64,000 nt of DNA, from positions 1 through 64,000 of the forward strand of contig NZ_JAAOIZ010000006.1 in the NCBI RefSeq assembly GCF_013184525.1, given 5' to 3'. Position 1 is the first letter of the stretch, and every line of letters begins with the position of its first letter. The notes under the pieces are model-generated. The model ran no database searches, had not been told where the DNA came from, and saw only the letters and a program-made list of their open reading frames with translations. Position numbers and translations under genes: made by a program. This DNA comes from Chryseobacterium sp. LAM-KRS1. GTDB taxonomy: Bacteria > Bacteroidota > Bacteroidia > Flavobacteriales > Weeksellaceae. Shown here piece after piece: positions 35,366 to 43,783 of this stretch.

Positions 35366-35400
35366 CTGACGGCTAAGTTCTAGCTTCTAACCTCTAAATT
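35366..35400 (+). repeat. Heptad array 2 (folA / TPR-gene gap)
   Basis: Five contiguous 7-base units CTGACGG, CTAAGTT, CTAGCTT, CTAACCT, CTAAATT start 4 bp after the folA stop and end 3 bp before the next promoter element. Confidence 0.6.
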
Positions 35401-35403
35401 TTT

Positions 35404-35411
35404 TATCTTTG
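35404..35411 (+). promoter_or_regulatory. -7 element TATCTTTG of the gene at 35430
   Basis: A perfect consensus 18 bp before the ATG and immediately downstream of heptad array 2. Confidence 0.65.
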
Positions 35412-35429
35412 CACTTCTAAAATTGAATA

Positions 35430-36002
35430 ATGAATAAATACATAAAAATTGTAATCGCAGCTCTTCTTATATTGGGTGGACTTGCCATGATGATTTTCAC
35501 AAGAAATTTAGGTTGGGGAATTGTAATCTTTCTTCTTTCAGCTTTGCCGATCTTTCTTTTCTTTAAAAATGAATATATCCTTTTGGCTTTCTGGCAATTG
35601 AGAAAACAGAATATGGAAAAAGCTGTAACTTATTTAGACCATATCAGGAACTATCAGACACAGCTTCATAAATCTCAATATGGTTATTTCCATTATCTGC
35701 AGGGATTAACTCTGGCTCAGGAACATCCTACCAAAGTTGAGCCTTTAATGAGGAAAGCACTTGAGTACGGTTTAAATATGAAACACGACAGAGCAATGGC
35801 TACTTTAAATCTTGCTGCTTCTGCCATTTCTAAAGGAAGAAAACAGGAAGGGCAGAAATTATTGGAAGAAGCTAAAAGATTGGATAGTGCAGGAATGATG
35901 ACAGATCAGATCAAAATGATGAAAGATCAGTTGAAGATGCCGACAATGCAGAAACATATGCATAACCCTAATATGAGACAAAGAGGAGGGAAAATAAGAT
36001 AA
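35430..36002 (+). CDS. Membrane-anchored TPR-like protein, unknown function
   Basis: A 190-residue protein. Two membrane helices at the N-terminus (about 5-25 and 28-46) are followed by a helical cytoplasmic domain (about 55-160). Its repeat-like helices (NMEKAVTYLDHIRNYQ, HDRAMATLNLAASAISKGRK, GQKLLEEAKRLD) resemble degenerate TPR units. The C-terminal tail is Met-, Lys- and Arg-rich (QMKM and KMPTMQKHMHNPNM). No function can be assigned. Confidence 0.75.
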   Translation: MNKYIKIVIAALLILGGLAMMIFTRNLGWGIVIFLLSALPIFLFFKNEYILLAFWQLRKQNMEKAVTYLDHIRNYQTQLHKSQYGYFHYLQGLTLAQEHPTKVEPLMRKALEYGLNMKHDRAMATLNLAASAISKGRKQEGQKLLEEAKRLDSAGMMTDQIKMMKDQLKMPTMQKHMHNPNMRQRGGKIR

Positions 36003-36024
36003 TCGATTCCTTACCATAAAAAAT

Positions 36025-36053
36025 AAAGGCAGAAAGTTTACTTTCTGCCTTTT
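36025..36053. terminator. Convergent terminator
   Basis: AAAGGCAGAAAG pairs perfectly with CTTTCTGCCTTT and ends in TT. It separates the TPR-like gene from the convergent TRIC gene. Confidence 0.92.
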
Positions 36054-36071
36054 TATATTCTTTTGTATGAT

Positions 36072-36704
36072 CTACATTTCCGAATTGTGGTCATATCCGT
36101 AGAACTTAGGCATCTGCCAGTGGTATTTTACCGCCAGTGTACGGATCACCACTATCAGAAGGATCGTAAAAATCTGGATAAAAGTGTAGGAAAGGTTAGA
36201 ATATTTTGTCATTAGTAAAAAAGCAGCTCCGCCAAAAATACACGCTGTAGCATAAATTTCTTTTCTGAAGATCAGAGGTATCCTGTTGAGTAAAATATCC
36301 CGGATAATCCCTCCGAAACAACCTGTAATAGTTCCGAGTCCGATGCATATCAAAGGATGGATGTCTGCATTTAAACCTTTCTGGATGCCTATAATGGTAA
36401 ATAAGCCGAGTCCCAGGCTATCAAAAATAAATAAGGTAACCTGAAAGTTTTTTTCAAAAGATTTAAAGACCATCGTAAATATGCTCGTCATAATAATAAC
36501 AGCGCAGGTCAGCAAATCATGCATCCAGAATACCGGAATATCCAGAAGCAGATCCCTAACAGTTCCTCCTCCCACTGAAGTTACGAAAGCTATAATGAGA
36601 ACTCCAAAAGGATCAAGTCGTTTTTGCATAGCAGCAAAGCTTCCCGACATCGAGAAGGAAATTGTCCCCAATACTTCTATGGCAAAATTGAACTGTTCGT
36701 GCAT
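36072..36704 (-). CDS. TRIC-type channel protein (YadS/UPF0126)
   Basis: A 210-residue membrane protein with seven helices and the duplicated glycine signatures of bacterial TRIC cation channels: SGSFAAMQKRLDPFGV and FVTSVGGGTVRDLL in the first half, GTITGCFGGIIRDILL in the second. In homologues this family conducts monovalent cations. It lies downstream of ddl and coaD on the same strand, separated by an 82-bp spacer with heptad array 3. Confidence 0.9.
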   Translation of the reverse strand: MHEQFNFAIEVLGTISFSMSGSFAAMQKRLDPFGVLIIAFVTSVGGGTVRDLLLDIPVFWMHDLLTCAVIIMTSIFTMVFKSFEKNFQVTLFIFDSLGLGLFTIIGIQKGLNADIHPLICIGLGTITGCFGGIIRDILLNRIPLIFRKEIYATACIFGGAAFLLMTKYSNLSYTFIQIFTILLIVVIRTLAVKYHWQMPKFYGYDHNSEM

Positions 36705-36715
36705 ATATTTTGATT

Positions 36716-36788
36716 GATAGCTGATAATAGATTGATGATTCTTCCATAAGCAAATCCTTTACCATTTATCACTGATCAACCATTATTT
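36716..36788 (-). repeat. Heptad array 3 (coaD / TRIC-gene gap)
   Basis: Two 7-base-phased runs read on the plus strand: GATAGCT, GATAATA, GATTGAT, GATTCTT (36716-36743), then ATCCTTT, ACCATTT, ATCACTG, ATCAACC, ATTATTT (36754-36788). The last unit overlaps the coaD stop by 2 bases. It fills most of the gap between two genes transcribed leftward. Confidence 0.6.
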
Positions 36789-37260
36789 ATTTTTTTGTCT
36801 TCTCTACTCTTACCGCTTCAGGAACCAGAAGTTCATACTCTCCGTTGTGGTTTATGATTTCCCTTACAATGCTACTGCTGATAAAAGATTTTCCTGATGA
36901 AGTTAATAAAAATACGGTTTCAAGCTTCTTATGGGCCAAAGTTCGGTTGGTATGGGCAATTGCTTTTTCAAATTCAAAGTCTGCAGGATTTCTTAATCCG
37001 CGGATTATGTATTGTGCATTTTTTTCAAAACAATAATCAACAGTAAGGCCTTCAAAATAGTCAACCTCTACGTTGGGAAATTCTGCAACAGAATTCTGGA
37101 TGAATTCCATTCTTTTTTCAAGCGGGAACATGTATTTCTTTTGGGAATTCTGTCCGATGGCAATAATTAATTTATCAAAAAGGGGAGCAGCTCTTTCTAT
37201 AATGTCATAGTGACCTAGAGTAATAGGATCGAATGATCCCGGAAAAACAGCAATTTTCAT
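36787..37260 (-). CDS. coaD: Phosphopantetheine adenylyltransferase
   Basis: A 157-residue nucleotidyltransferase for the penultimate step of CoA synthesis. It has VFPGSFDPITLGHYDIIERA (the T/HxGH motif as TLGH), IIRGLRNPADFEFE and TSSGKSFISSSIVREI. It begins 2 bp after the ddl stop codon, so the two are in one operon. Confidence 0.96.
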   Translation of the reverse strand: MKIAVFPGSFDPITLGHYDIIERAAPLFDKLIIAIGQNSQKKYMFPLEKRMEFIQNSVAEFPNVEVDYFEGLTVDYCFEKNAQYIIRGLRNPADFEFEKAIAHTNRTLAHKKLETVFLLTSSGKSFISSSIVREIINHNGEYELLVPEAVRVEKTKK

Positions 37261-37262
37261 AA

Positions 37263-38255
37263 TTAGTTTGGTTTTTTCGCTAATGCTTTTTCAACTTCAT
37301 TTCCACAAAGATCCATTATGGATATACCGTAATGTTTTGCCTGCTGTGGGAGAATACTTGCCGGAGAAAATCCCGGGTTTGTATTCATTTCGAGCATATA
37401 AGGAATGCCGTCCATCAATATATATTCACTGCGTGAAAAACCACTCATTCCTAAAGAGTCATAAGCCTTTTTTGAAATTTCTTCAACTCTTTTTGTTGTT
37501 TCTTCGTCAATTCTTGCAGGGGTTATTTCTTCTGAAGCACCTTCGTACTTGGCTTCATAATCGAAGAATTCATTGGTAGGAACAATTTCCGTAATCCCCA
37601 AAACAATTGTCTCTCCTTTAAAATCAATTACCCCTACAGATACTTCCATTCCATCCAGGAAGCTTTCTATTAAAATTTCATGATCTTCCTTAAATGCAAC
37701 TTCTGTCGCCGGAAGTAATTCGGACTTTTCTTTTACTTTAGTAATTCCTAATGATGAACCGGATTGGTTAGGCTTTACAAATAGGGGAAGACCAAGATAG
37801 TCTACTATTTCATCAACATTGATATTTTCACCCTTTCTCAGATAAATACTTTTTGCTGATGGGATACCATATTTGGACAGAACTGCTAAAGTGTCCTTTT
37901 TATTAAAAGTTAAGGCACTCTGATAAAAATCACAACCCGTATAAGTTTGCCCTATAGCATCCCAGTAGGCCTGAAGTATGCCGTTCTCACCAGGTGTTCC
38001 GTGAATGATATTAAAGCATACATCAAACTTCAATTGTTCATTATTTTCCAATGTTACAGAGAAGTCTCCTTTATTGATCGGATATTCCTTTTCGTTCTGA
38101 TCCAGAAAATACCACTTATCCTTTAAAACAACTACTTTATATACATCATACAGATTCCTGTCCAACGAATCATAAATTAATTGACCGCTTTTCAGGGAAA
38201 CTACGTATTCATCAGAATATCCGCCCATAACTACGGCAACACTTTTTTTGCTCAT
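37263..38255 (-). CDS. ddl: D-alanine--D-alanine ligase
   Basis: A 330-residue ATP-grasp ligase that makes D-Ala-D-Ala for peptidoglycan. Motifs are VAVVMGGYSDE, NIIHGTPGENG, LPLFVKPNQSGSSLGITKV, ILIESFLDGMEVSVGV and MLEMNTNPGFSPASILPQ. The open frame extends to a TTG at 38261, but the ATG at 38255 with its promoter at 38278 is the better start. First gene of ddl-coaD(-TRIC). Confidence 0.95.
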   Translation of the reverse strand: MSKKSVAVVMGGYSDEYVVSLKSGQLIYDSLDRNLYDVYKVVVLKDKWYFLDQNEKEYPINKGDFSVTLENNEQLKFDVCFNIIHGTPGENGILQAYWDAIGQTYTGCDFYQSALTFNKKDTLAVLSKYGIPSAKSIYLRKGENINVDEIVDYLGLPLFVKPNQSGSSLGITKVKEKSELLPATEVAFKEDHEILIESFLDGMEVSVGVIDFKGETIVLGITEIVPTNEFFDYEAKYEGASEEITPARIDEETTKRVEEISKKAYDSLGMSGFSRSEYILMDGIPYMLEMNTNPGFSPASILPQQAKHYGISIMDLCGNEVEKALAKKPN

Positions 38256-38277
38256 AACCAAATAGTATCAATTAAGG

Positions 38278-38285
38278 CAAATTTA
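38278..38285 (-). promoter_or_regulatory. -7 element TAAATTTG of ddl
   Basis: A perfect consensus on the minus strand, 22 bp upstream of the chosen ddl start. Confidence 0.65.
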
Positions 38286-38377
38286 ATCATTTTATGTAAT
38301 GCAACAGGTGAAAATCCGAAATTTTGAAACCAAATATGAAATGTGATAAATAAAAAGTACATTCTAAAATTATTAGC

Positions 38378-38385
38378 TATATTTG
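38378..38385 (+). promoter_or_regulatory. -7 element TATATTTG of the PASTA gene
   Basis: A perfect consensus 26 bp before the ATG at 38412. It rules out the longer frame beginning at 38343, which lies upstream of the promoter. Confidence 0.68.
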
Positions 38386-38411
38386 CCATTATAATTAAAG
38401 TATTTTTAAGT

Positions 38412-39521
38412 ATGCTTAAATCACTTTTCAACTGGAAAGTTTTACTGAATTTGTTAATAGCCATCGGTGTTTTTATAGGGTTGGTATGGCTTACATTTCG
38501 TTGGTTAGAATACCATACGAATCATGGTCAGGAAATTCCGGTTCCCAATGTTGTAAACAAATCCGTTCATGAGGCGGTAAAAATATTAGATGATGCCGGT
38601 CTGGGCTATGAAGTAGACAGTGCTGCTTATGATCCAAAATACAAACCTTTCCAGGTTTTAAAGATGTCTCCTACTCCTGGTTCCCATGTAAAGGATGGAA
38701 GAGCTATTTATCTGATCGTAAACCCGAGAAGCTGGGCTCCGGTTGCAATTCCTGATGTTATTAACAAATATTCAGGTCTGGCTTTCCAAAGGATAGATCA
38801 GGTAGGTCTGAAAGTGGGAGATACTATCTTCGAACCTAGCATCCAGAAAGATGCAGTACTTAGAATTTTATTTAAAGGAAACCCTATGAAACCAGGATCG
38901 CTGATTCCTAGGTTCTCAACGATAGATGTAGTAGTTGGTTCAGGACCCATGAGAAATATTTCTATTCCTAATGTAGTTGGCTTAACGGTAAAAGAGGCCA
39001 GAGCATTAATTACAAGAAGTATGTTTGAAGTAGGACTGGTAGAACATGAAGATGGAGGTAAAGATGAATCTGATATTATCTATTATCAGGATCCTGCTGC
39101 AGGAGATGTAAGAGATCAGGGAATGCAGATGGACCTCTGGGCAAGTAAAAAGACTCCGGCAGAATTGCGTTCCAAAATAGAAGAGCTGAACTCCGTATAC
39201 CGTATGAAGGTAGATACTTCGTTGCCACCTATACAATATGAAGAAGTTCCTGTTCATCAGCAGCCTGTTTACGAACCAGTTCCTGTACCACCAGTGGTTC
39301 ATAAAAAAATTGAACCTGCTAAAACGGAAGTTTCTAAAACTCCGGTTTCAAAACCTGCGACTGCTGATACGAAGCCGAAAACAACAACCGAAAGTAAACC
39401 GAAGAGTACAACAACCAATACTCCTGCGGGAAATAATAATGCTGGAAATAACAAAACAGCAACAAATGGTACACAACAACCAGCTCAAAAACCAAAGGCT
39501 AAGAAAGTTGTAGTAGAGTAG
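38412..39521 (+). CDS. PASTA-domain membrane protein
   Basis: A 369-residue protein. One N-terminal membrane helix (VLLNLLIAIGVFIGLVWLTF) is followed by three PASTA domains (about 38-106, 109-178, 182-248), each starting with a P-[DN]-V motif (VPNVVNKSVHEA, IPDVINKYSGLA, IPNVVGLTVKEA). A Pro/Thr/Lys/Asn-rich disordered tail follows (about 270-369). PASTA domains bind muropeptides. Unlike Gram-positive PASTA kinases there is no kinase domain. It is divergent from ddl, which fits a cell-wall role. Confidence 0.9.
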   Translation: MLKSLFNWKVLLNLLIAIGVFIGLVWLTFRWLEYHTNHGQEIPVPNVVNKSVHEAVKILDDAGLGYEVDSAAYDPKYKPFQVLKMSPTPGSHVKDGRAIYLIVNPRSWAPVAIPDVINKYSGLAFQRIDQVGLKVGDTIFEPSIQKDAVLRILFKGNPMKPGSLIPRFSTIDVVVGSGPMRNISIPNVVGLTVKEARALITRSMFEVGLVEHEDGGKDESDIIYYQDPAAGDVRDQGMQMDLWASKKTPAELRSKIEELNSVYRMKVDTSLPPIQYEEVPVHQQPVYEPVPVPPVVHKKIEPAKTEVSKTPVSKPATADTKPKTTTESKPKSTTTNTPAGNNNAGNNKTATNGTQQPAQKPKAKKVVVE

Positions 39522-39542
39522 TTACCATTTATTATTAAAAAT

Positions 39543-39574
39543 ACAGGCTTCAACTTATCATGTTGAGGCCTTTT
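39543..39574 (+). terminator. Terminator of the PASTA gene
   Basis: AGGCTTCAAC pairs with GTTGAGGCCT (one T-G pair) and is followed by TTTTG. Confidence 0.75.
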
Positions 39575-39592
39575 GTGTAAAAAATAAAAATC

Positions 39593-40657
39593 ATGACAGA
39601 AGATAACGAGGATTTTTTTGATGAAGAATTATTGGATTCCAACAATATTGATATTGATGAGGAAAATAAAGGACTGTATGAGCATTTCAATATTACTGTC
39701 GATAAAAACCAGGAGCCTTTAAGAATAGATAAGTTTTTACTGATTTTCAGGCAGAATTCTTCAAGAAATAAAATTTCGCAAACGTGCAGAGCGGGTAATG
39801 TTGTCGTAAACGGAACTCCTGTAAAACAGAATTACCGTGTAAAGCCGGGAGATCAGATTTCTGTTCTACTGGCCCATCCTCCGAGAGAAAATGTAATTAT
39901 TCCTCAGGATATTCCGATTAATATTGTTTATGAGGATGATGATCTTGTTGTTGTAGATAAAGAACCCGGAATGGTTGTGCATCCCGGATTTGGAAACTGG
40001 GATGGTACTTTGGTGAATGCTCTTGCGTTTCATTTTGCCAAAAATGGTGAGAAATCTGATCTGGATAGAGTAGGCCTTGTTCACAGGATTGATAAAGATA
40101 CCTCGGGTCTACTGGTTATCGCCAAGAATGAATATGCATTAAGCTTCCTTGCCAAACAATTTTTTGACAGAAAGACCAAAAGATTATATTGGGCTTTTGT
40201 ATGGGGGAACGTACAAGATGATGAAGGTACCATTCGGGGGCATATAGGGCGTCACCCAAAGAACAGGATGCAGATGTCGGTTTATGAGGACGGAAGCCAC
40301 GGTAAGCATGCGGTTACGCATTATAAGGTTTTGGAAAGGTTCAGATATATGACCTGGGTAGAATGTAAACTGGAAACGGGAAGAACCCATCAGATCAGGG
40401 CTCATTTTAAACATATTGGCCATACGCTTTTCAATGATGAAAGATATGAAGGTCATACGCCTTTACGAGGAGTGAATTTACCTAAATATAAGCATTTTAT
40501 TAAAAATGTTTTCGAAATCCTGCCAAGACATGCACTTCATGCACATACCTTAGGTTTTATACATCCTACCACTAAACAGGAATTGTATTTTGAAAGCCCA
40601 ATGCCTCAAGATATGGCGGATGCTGTAAAAAAATGGAGAAATTATTTGGAAAACTAA
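39593..40657 (+). CDS. rluD: RluA/RluD-family 23S rRNA pseudouridine synthase
   Basis: A 354-residue protein. An acidic N-terminal extension (about 1-30) is followed by an S4 RNA-binding domain (about 48-100: LRIDKFLLIF, NVVVNGTPVKQNYRVKPGD). The catalytic domain has HRIDKDTSGLLVIAK with the catalytic Asp, GRTHQIRAHFKHIGH and LHAHTLGFIHPTT. RluD is the closest standard family, modifying helix 69 of 23S rRNA, but RluC-type specificity cannot be ruled out. Confidence 0.9.
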   Translation: MTEDNEDFFDEELLDSNNIDIDEENKGLYEHFNITVDKNQEPLRIDKFLLIFRQNSSRNKISQTCRAGNVVVNGTPVKQNYRVKPGDQISVLLAHPPRENVIIPQDIPINIVYEDDDLVVVDKEPGMVVHPGFGNWDGTLVNALAFHFAKNGEKSDLDRVGLVHRIDKDTSGLLVIAKNEYALSFLAKQFFDRKTKRLYWAFVWGNVQDDEGTIRGHIGRHPKNRMQMSVYEDGSHGKHAVTHYKVLERFRYMTWVECKLETGRTHQIRAHFKHIGHTLFNDERYEGHTPLRGVNLPKYKHFIKNVFEILPRHALHAHTLGFIHPTTKQELYFESPMPQDMADAVKKWRNYLEN

Positions 40658-40677
40658 AAATATATTGAGATTTTTTT

Positions 40678-40685
40678 TATATTTG
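40678..40685 (+). promoter_or_regulatory. -7 element TATATTTG of the PorP/SprF gene
   Basis: A perfect consensus that makes the TTG at 40691 too close to be the start; the ATG at 40709 is preferred. Confidence 0.65.
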
Positions 40686-40708
40686 TTGAATTGAAATCAA
40701 GATTTGTT

Positions 40709-41659
40709 ATGAGAAAACTATATGCTATAGTGTGTTTGGCTCTTTTGTCAAATGCATACAAAGCACAAGAAACACTACCATATTATCAACAATATCTTTT
40801 GGATGGTGAGTTCCTGTTCAACCCGGCACAATACGGTAAAACAGATTATGTTCAGCTCAACCTCAATTATCAACAGCAATTTTCAAAATTTAATGAGTCT
40901 CCTAATGTGCAGTCAGTAGGGATCAATGCTAACATTTTTGATAGAGTTGGTGCAGGGATATCTGTTTTTAGAGATAGTAATGGTCCTATTTCAGCAGGAG
41001 GTATTACAGCGGGTGCTTCATATTTTATTCCGCTTAGTAGTGAAGGAGAGAGAAAAGATCAGTTCTCATTCGGTACCAGTGTTAGTTTTTACAATATGAA
41101 TTTTGATTATACTAAAATCAATACTGAAGATGGGTATGATCCTTTATTGCAGGGTACGGAGAGTAATATTTTCATGGCATATGCCAACTTTGGTTTAGCT
41201 GCGACTTTTAGAAATATCTTTGCCGGAGTATCGGTTAATGATATTGCTTTGACGAATGACGAATCTATTGTGAATGGTCGTGAGCCTTCTCCTATCAAGT
41301 TCTTCTTAAACTTAGGATATGACTGGCATTTCGCAGATAATATGTACGTTACACCATCTGCATTAATCAATTTGAATACGAATTCTACAAGAACAATTGA
41401 TTATAACTTGATGGCCACATTCTTTAATGATATCAATTCATTCTCTTTTGGGGTAAGTTACAGATCAGTTCAGAACAGATTTGATAACCAGCAATTAAGT
41501 ATTTCACCACTAGTAAAAGTAAGATTCAATAAGTTTATGATCGGAGCAACTTATAATTTAGGTTTATCTGATATTCAGACTTATGGAGGAAACAGCTTTA
41601 TGATCGGATTAGGTTATAACTTCGATAACTTTATTAATCATAGAGGATATAGATATTAA
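40709..41659 (+). CDS. PorP/SprF family type IX secretion membrane protein
   Basis: A 316-residue outer-membrane protein. The signal peptide MRKLYAIVCLALLSNAYKAQ is followed by the family opening YYQQYLLDGEFLFNPAQYG, then a predicted beta-barrel with VGAGISVFRDSNGPISAGG and a C-terminal FMIGLGYNFDNFINHRGYRY. PorP/SprF proteins anchor gliding adhesins such as SprB or form part of the T9SS. No adhesin gene is adjacent. Its own promoter and terminator flank it. Confidence 0.92.
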   Translation: MRKLYAIVCLALLSNAYKAQETLPYYQQYLLDGEFLFNPAQYGKTDYVQLNLNYQQQFSKFNESPNVQSVGINANIFDRVGAGISVFRDSNGPISAGGITAGASYFIPLSSEGERKDQFSFGTSVSFYNMNFDYTKINTEDGYDPLLQGTESNIFMAYANFGLAATFRNIFAGVSVNDIALTNDESIVNGREPSPIKFFLNLGYDWHFADNMYVTPSALINLNTNSTRTIDYNLMATFFNDINSFSFGVSYRSVQNRFDNQQLSISPLVKVRFNKFMIGATYNLGLSDIQTYGGNSFMIGLGYNFDNFINHRGYRY

Positions 41660-41674
41660 TCAATTTAATTTAAA

Positions 41675-41709
41675 TAAATTTGAGCTCTGAATTTTTCAGA
41701 GCTTTTTTT
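41675..41709 (+). promoter_or_regulatory. Overlapping promoter and terminator before hemW
   Basis: A perfect -7 element TAAATTTG (41675-41682) is immediately followed by the stem AGCTCTGA (41683-41690) / TCAGAGCT (41696-41703) and six T residues that abut the hemW ATG at 41710. The hairpin looks like the terminator of the PorP/SprF gene, yet any transcript from this promoter would start inside it. Confidence 0.65.
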
Positions 41710-42834
41710 ATGATTTATATTCACATTCCTTTTTGTAAACAAAAGTGTAGTTATTGTAATTTTCATTTTTCAACATCTTTACAGTCTAAAGATGAGGTGC
41801 TTTCTGCTATTAAGAAAGAACTTTTTTTAAGGAAAGATGAATTACATAATAAAACACTACAGTCGTTGTACTTTGGTGGCGGAACACCTTCAATCCTATC
41901 AGGAGATGAGATCAATTCAATTGTTGATGAGGTATTGAAGTATTATAGTTTTGAAAAGGATATAGAAATTACTTTGGAAGCCAATCCGGATGATCTGGAT
42001 AAGACCTTCCTGAGTGATCTCTCAAAATCACCGGTTAACCGATTGTCAATCGGAACGCAAAGTTTTTTTGATGATGACCTTAGGTTGATGAACCGTGCTC
42101 ATAATGCTTCACAGGCAGAGGATTCTATTAAGAGAGCACAGGATTTCGGTTTTGAAAACCTGAGTATTGATCTGATCTATGGATCTCCCACTTCTAATTT
42201 GGAAATCTGGAAAGAAAATCTGAATAAAACAATTGCCCTGGATGTTCCTCATATCTCTTCTTATGCATTGACCGTAGAGCCTAAGACGGCATTGAACGAC
42301 TGGATTTTGAAAGGGAAAGTGGCTACACCAAAAGAAGAAGAGCAAAATAAAGAGTTCTACTATTTGTCAGACTTTTTAAAAGACAATGGTTTTGATCATT
42401 ATGAGGTATCTAATTTTGCTAAACCAGGATTTTATTCAAGGCACAACTCGTCTTATTGGAAGTATAAAGAATATTTGGGACTAGGACCCTCAGCCCATTC
42501 ATATAACGGAGCTGATGTGAGAAGCTGGAATATCGCAAATAATCAGCTTTATGTAAAGAAGCTGAATTCAAATTCTTTGGCTAAAGAAACTGAAATTCTA
42601 TCGCAGGAAGACCAGTTTAATGAGATGATCATGATCGGATTACGGACGATATGGGGAGTGGACCTGGATAAACTGAAGAATAAGTTTTCTCCTGAAATAG
42701 TTGAGAAATTTGATCAGGAGATTAAAGAAAAGATAGCTGACGGCATACTTGTTATTGAAAATAATCATTTGAAAATACCGGAAAAGCACTGGTTTATGGC
42801 GGATGGAATTGCCTCAGATCTATTCCTGATTTGA
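41710..42834 (+). CDS. hemW: HemW-like radical SAM protein (heme chaperone)
   Basis: A 374-residue radical-SAM enzyme. The iron-sulfur motif CKQKCSYC (Cys-x3-Cys-x2-Cys) is in MIYIHIPFC at the N-terminus. It is followed by LYFGGGTPSIL, EANPDDLDK, NRLSIGTQSF and a C-terminal HemN-like domain (HYEVSNFAKPGFYSRHN, YLGLGPSAHSY). Family members transfer heme rather than oxidise coproporphyrinogen. The longer frame starting at TTG 41680 runs through the terminator, so I use the ATG at 41710. It ends with TGA. Confidence 0.93.
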   Translation: MIYIHIPFCKQKCSYCNFHFSTSLQSKDEVLSAIKKELFLRKDELHNKTLQSLYFGGGTPSILSGDEINSIVDEVLKYYSFEKDIEITLEANPDDLDKTFLSDLSKSPVNRLSIGTQSFFDDDLRLMNRAHNASQAEDSIKRAQDFGFENLSIDLIYGSPTSNLEIWKENLNKTIALDVPHISSYALTVEPKTALNDWILKGKVATPKEEEQNKEFYYLSDFLKDNGFDHYEVSNFAKPGFYSRHNSSYWKYKEYLGLGPSAHSYNGADVRSWNIANNQLYVKKLNSNSLAKETEILSQEDQFNEMIMIGLRTIWGVDLDKLKNKFSPEIVEKFDQEIKEKIADGILVIENNHLKIPEKHWFMADGIASDLFLI

Positions 42835-42869
42835 TTGTAAAAGTTTGATGTAATACTGGTGAAATTCAT

Positions 42870-42877
42870 TATTTTTG
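42870..42877 (+). promoter_or_regulatory. -7 element TATTTTTG of murI
   Basis: A perfect consensus that overlaps the upstream TTG (42875) of the murI reading frame and so excludes it as start. Confidence 0.6.
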
Positions 42878-42895
42878 TATAAAATTTCAACTCTT

Positions 42896-43726
42896 TTGAA
42901 AACAAAGAAACAAGATTATTCGCATCTTTCGGCTAAACAACCTATCGGAATTTTTGATAGTGGTGTAGGAGGTTTAACCGTTGCTAAAGAAATTAAAAGG
43001 CTTCTTCCTCATGAAGATCTTATTTACTTTGGTGATACCAAGCACCTTCCTTACGGAGAAAAGTCTCGTGAAGCTATTATAGAATACTCTACCAAAATCA
43101 CAAATTTTTTATTGGAGCAGAATTGTAAAGCAATTGTTATCGCCTGTAATACGGCAACAGCAAATGCTCTTAATGAAGTGATGCAGACAGTTGCCGGAAG
43201 AGTTCCTGTTATTGATGTTATTAATCCGGTTGCAGAGAAGGTATCTTATGAGATCCACACCAATGTTGGCGTGATTGCTACAAAAGCAACTGTGAATTCA
43301 GGGCTGTACAAAAAAAGTATAAGAAAGCATAATAAATGGATAAAAGTGGATGAGTTGGCAACTCCATTGCTGGTTCCTGCCATTGAGGAAGGATTTAAAA
43401 ACCATCCGATTACACATGCGATCATTTACAATTATTTAAGCAATAACAAGCTAAAAAATATTGAAACATTGATATTAGGTTGTACACACTATCCCCTGCT
43501 AATCGATGAGATCAAGCAATATTACGGAAACCGTGTTCGTGTTATTGACTCTCCGAATATCGTGGCGAGCCATTTGAAAATTATTCTTGATAAATACAAT
43601 CTTTTAAACGATCTGAATGCCAAGCCAAGTTATCACTTTTATCTTTCGGATCTGACGAAGAATTTCGAAAAGATATCCAAAAAGTTCTTTGGTAAAAGTA
43701 TAGACCTGGAATTGAAAGTATTATAA
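42896..43726 (+). CDS. murI: Glutamate racemase
   Basis: A 276-residue enzyme that makes D-glutamate for peptidoglycan. It has PIGIFDSGVGGLTVAKEI, the first catalytic cysteine in VIACNTATANAL and the second in ILGCTHYPLL, and YFGDTKHLPYGEKS. There is no ATG before the conserved part; TTG at 42896 (giving MKTKKQDYS) is the likely start, downstream of a -7 element. Confidence 0.93.
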   Translation: MKTKKQDYSHLSAKQPIGIFDSGVGGLTVAKEIKRLLPHEDLIYFGDTKHLPYGEKSREAIIEYSTKITNFLLEQNCKAIVIACNTATANALNEVMQTVAGRVPVIDVINPVAEKVSYEIHTNVGVIATKATVNSGLYKKSIRKHNKWIKVDELATPLLVPAIEEGFKNHPITHAIIYNYLSNNKLKNIETLILGCTHYPLLIDEIKQYYGNRVRVIDSPNIVASHLKIILDKYNLLNDLNAKPSYHFYLSDLTKNFEKISKKFFGKSIDLELKVL

Positions 43727-43730
43727 TATA

Positions 43731-43763
43731 AAAAGCTGTTACAAGGAATGTAGCAGCTTTTAT
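43731..43763. terminator. Convergent terminator
   Basis: AAAAGCTGTTACA pairs with TGTAGCAGCTTTT (one G-T pair). It lies between murI and the convergent nitroreductase gene. Confidence 0.88.
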
Positions 43764-43783
43764 TTTAATCAACATTTAAAAAG

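Noticed and set aside
41680..41709. N-terminal extension of HemW from TTG
   Set aside because: It would translate the terminator hairpin; the conserved protein begins at ATG 41710.
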